From an uncultured Planctomycetaceae bacterium (GTDB lineage Bacteria > Planctomycetota > Planctomycetia > Planctomycetales > Planctomycetaceae): DNA of 19,087 nt. Below are positions 17,806 through 19,087 of this stretch, in pieces. The notes below the pieces were generated by a model. It ran no database searches. It had not been told where the DNA came from and was given only the letters and a program-made list of their open reading frames with translations. Made by a program: the position numbers and the translations under genes. The DNA lies in assembly GCA_903921605.1 (NCBI GenBank), contig CAIXQV010000496.1, forward strand, positions 1-19,087. Direction: 5' to 3'. Position 1 is the stretch's first letter, and the number at the start of each line of letters is the position of its first letter.

Positions 17806-17819
17806 ACCAAATATGGTGA
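17806..17819 (+). repeat. Downstream copy of the 14-bp repeat, candidate activator site
   Basis: ACCAAATATGGTGA has a partial dyad (ACCA/TGGT). It lies about 122 bp upstream of the predicted transcription start, within the usual range for enhancer sites of sigma-54 activators. It is 126 bp from the other copy, or twelve helical turns at 10.5 bp, so both would face the same side of the DNA. Confidence 0.45.
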
Positions 17820-17908
17820 TTCCGGAGCAAATGGGGCTTGCTACAGAATCCGTCTTAAATGCCTTCTGGAAAGAGACTTATGCGCACCGCCTTGCCTTAT
17901 TGAACTCA

Positions 17909-17924
17909 TGGCACAGTGGTTGCT
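17909..17924 (+). promoter_or_regulatory. Sigma-54 promoter of the ferredoxin-suf operon
   Basis: TGGCAC-AGTGG-TTGCT is a perfect match to the sigma-54 core (TGGCAC-N5-TTGCW). GG lies at 17910-17911 and GC at 17922-17923. Transcription should start at about A17935, giving a 32-nt leader before the ferredoxin ATG at 17967. The divergent neighbour encodes an activator with an intact GAFTGA loop, which is the partner such a promoter needs. Confidence 0.82.
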
Positions 17925-17966
17925 TCGCTCAGAGACAGCCGCAAACACTCCAAGGGCGACTATCCC

Positions 17967-18245
17967 ATGACTCACGTTGTTGCTCAACCATGCTGCGACT
18001 GCAGATACACCGACTGCGTTGTCGTTTGTCCGGCCGATTGTTTTCACGAAGGTAGACGGATGCTGTATATCGATCCGCAGGACTGCATCGACTGTGAATC
18101 GTGTGCGCCAGCCTGTCCGGCGAAAGCGATCTTTCATGAGGATCGTCTGCCGCTGGAATGGGCACCATTTCGTGATCTGAATGCCACGATGGCGCGGCAG
18201 AGTCCTTCGATCCTTGAACCCCGAAACGTCATGAAGCCAGTTTAA
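17967..18245 (+). CDS. 7Fe-type ferredoxin (FdxA-like)
   Basis: Product of 92 aa, cytoplasmic electron carrier. The cysteine pattern C9-x2-C12-x4-C17-x3-C21-P-x2-C25 and then C40-x2-C43-x2-C46-x3-C50-P matches Azotobacter ferredoxin I, in which one [3Fe-4S] and one [4Fe-4S] cluster are held. By that comparison C9, C17 and C50 bind the 3Fe cluster, C21, C40, C43 and C46 bind the 4Fe cluster, and C12 and C25 are free. An additional Cys10 sits next to a ligand. The ATG at 17967 is preferred: a GTG at 17916 lies inside the sigma-54 promoter, before the expected transcription start. AAGGG lies about 10 nt upstream. As first gene of a Fe-S assembly operon it may supply electrons for cluster building. 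Confidence 0.93.
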   Translation: MTHVVAQPCCDCRYTDCVVVCPADCFHEGRRMLYIDPQDCIDCESCAPACPAKAIFHEDRLPLEWAPFRDLNATMARQSPSILEPRNVMKPV

Positions 18246-18264
18246 TTATACAGGAGATCTCAAG

Positions 18265-18597
18265 ATGTCAGTCAAAATCACGGCAAGTGCCGCACGCGAA
18301 TTCAAGAAGGTCATCGTCGAGCAGCAGATGCCCGACACGATCGCGCTCCGCGTCGGCGTGAAGGGCGGTGGCTGCAGCGGTTTCGAATATCAGCTGGAGT
18401 TCGACAACACGGTCAACGAAGACGCTGACCTGCTTGTCGAAATGCATGGTGTTCGCGTGGCGGTTGATAAGAAGAGTGCCTTGTTTCTGGACGGCACCGA
18501 GATTGATTTCCACGAGGGTCTCGACAAACGTGGGTTTGTCTTCAACAACCCCAACGCTACAAAGTCCTGTGGTTGCGGCAGTTCTTTCTCGGCCTAA
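18265..18597 (+). CDS. sufA: A-type iron-sulfur carrier protein (SufA/IscA/ErpA family)
   Basis: Product of 110 aa. It has the family's three conserved cysteines: Cys37 in GGGCSGFEYQLEF, and Cys102 and Cys104 in the C-terminal SCGCGSSF. These hold an Fe-S cluster or iron for transfer to target proteins. The family's FLDGTEIDF and GFVFNNPNA segments are also present. AGGAG lies 9 nt before the ATG. It starts 19 bp after the ferredoxin stop, and sufB begins 94 bp later on the same strand, so the suf assignment rests on context. By sequence alone it could equally be called IscA- or ErpA-like. Confidence 0.93.
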   Translation: MSVKITASAAREFKKVIVEQQMPDTIALRVGVKGGGCSGFEYQLEFDNTVNEDADLLVEMHGVRVAVDKKSALFLDGTEIDFHEGLDKRGFVFNNPNATKSCGCGSSFSA

Positions 18598-18629
18598 GCG
18601 TCACTTGAACATTCGGCTGTGCATTTGAC

Positions 18630-18649
18630 GGCAGCATCTCATCGCTGCC
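18630..18649. repeat. Small hairpin between sufA and sufB
   Basis: GGCAGC and GCTGCC form a 6-bp stem with an 8-nt loop, in the only sizeable gap (94 bp) of this operon and 42 bp before the sufB start. There is no U-tract. It could mark RNA processing or partial termination that adjusts the ratio of the carrier to SufB, or be chance. Confidence 0.3.
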
Positions 18650-18691
18650 AGTGGCGGCTGAGTTTAATGATCGACATGAGGGGATACGGAC

Positions 18692-19087
18692 ATGTCAACG
18701 GATAACGCATTGCTCGAAGAATACTCGCAGCGTGAGTATAAGCACGGATTCGTGACGGACATCGAAGCGGATGCAATTGCCCCTGGCCTGAACGAAGACG
18801 TTGTGCGGCTGATTTCGTCGAAGAAGAACGAGCCCGACTGGCTTCTGGAATGGAGGTTGAAAGCTTACCGGCACTGGCTGACCCTGAAGGAGCCCACATG
18901 GCACAACGTCAAGTATCCCCCGATTCGCTATCAGGATTCCATTTACTATTCTGCGCCGAAGCAGCAGATCAAACTCAACAGCCTTGATGAAGTCGACCCG
19001 CGCCTGCTGGAGACTTACGAGAAGCTGGGGATCCCGCTGGAAGAGCAAAAAGCTCTGGCGGGAGTCGCCGTCGATGCTGTCTTTGAC
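18692..19087 (+). CDS. sufB: SufB, Fe-S cluster scaffold (5' part, runs off the window)
   Basis: The first 132 codons are present and the frame is open at the right edge. The N-terminus is typical SufB: LEEYSQREYKHGFVTDIEADAIAPGLNEDVVRLISSKKNEPDWLLEWRLKAYRHWLTL, then EPTWHNVKYPPIRYQDSIYYSAPKQ. SufB forms the SufBCD complex, on which new Fe-S clusters are built in the cytoplasm using sulfur from SufS/SufE or SufU. The ATG at 18692 has GAGGGG about 7 nt upstream. The catalytic C-terminal half lies beyond the window, where sufC, sufD and sufS would be expected. Confidence 0.95.
   Translation, partial: MSTDNALLEEYSQREYKHGFVTDIEADAIAPGLNEDVVRLISSKKNEPDWLLEWRLKAYRHWLTLKEPTWHNVKYPPIRYQDSIYYSAPKQQIKLNSLDEVDPRLLETYEKLGIPLEEQKALAGVAVDAVFD

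Larger units (their letters stand above)
17663..17966. other. 304-bp divergent control region, activator gene / Fe-S operon
   Basis: The gap between the activator gene (minus) and the ferredoxin gene (plus) holds a sigma-54 promoter next to the ferredoxin gene and two 14-bp repeats upstream of it. No gene is convincing within it, and no sigma-70 promoter could be assigned to the activator gene. Confidence 0.6.

Noticed and set aside
17916..17966. Longer ferredoxin start at GTG 17916
   Set aside because: It lies within the sigma-54 promoter, upstream of the predicted transcription start, and adds residues foreign to the family.
1..19087. CRISPR array, insertion sequence, tRNA or rRNA genes
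   Set aside because: No regularly spaced repeats, transposase motifs, tRNA-like cloverleaf or rRNA signature sequences were seen.

Overview
The window looks like chromosomal DNA of a planctomycete (Planctomycetota, Planctomycetaceae-like). This is inferred from protein families, since no rRNA is present. The markers are a Tat-exported DUF1552 protein, a planctomycete-type cytochrome c domain fused to a DUF4384-like domain, an exported TPR-CHAT protein, and moderate GC with weak Shine-Dalgarno sites. There is no tRNA, rRNA, CRISPR array, transposase or prophage gene.

Layout. (1) 1-5396, plus strand: the tail of an unidentified gene, a large exported TPR-CHAT protease-like protein, then an exported protein with two CxxCH haem sites and a C-terminal DUF4384-like domain. 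Short gaps suggest one transcription unit. (2) 5667-7802: a divergent pair, a Nudix hydrolase (minus) and a Gfo/Idh/MocA oxidoreductase (plus), separated by about 620 bp with no convincing gene. (3) 7866-9926: an EamA-type transporter (plus) converging on an M29 aminopeptidase (minus). (4) 10191-14524, minus strand: phosphoenolpyruvate carboxylase, and upstream of it a DUF1552 protein without its usual DUF1592-type partner. (5) 14525-15478: 954 bp without a recognisable gene. (6) 15479-19087: a GAF-GAF-AAA+-Fis sigma-54 activator (minus), divergent from a 7Fe-type ferredoxin gene, an A-type Fe-S carrier gene and the start of sufB, which runs off the window.

The most notable point is in region 6. 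The 304-bp divergent gap holds a perfect-core sigma-54 promoter (TGGCAC-N5-TTGCT, 17909-17924) correctly placed for the ferredoxin-sufA-sufB operon. It also holds two near-identical 14-bp repeats exactly 126 bp apart, which are candidate activator sites. The simplest reading is that this SUF operon is driven by sigma-54 and the adjacent enhancer-binding protein, a nif-like arrangement rather than the IscR/SufR repression known for suf operons elsewhere. A second sigma-54-like site (one core mismatch) lies before ppc. The ppc product has Thr where the near-invariant C-terminal Asn of the allosteric aspartate site is expected. The secreted CHAT protein paired with a di-haem/DUF4384 protein is a second candidate for an undescribed functional unit.
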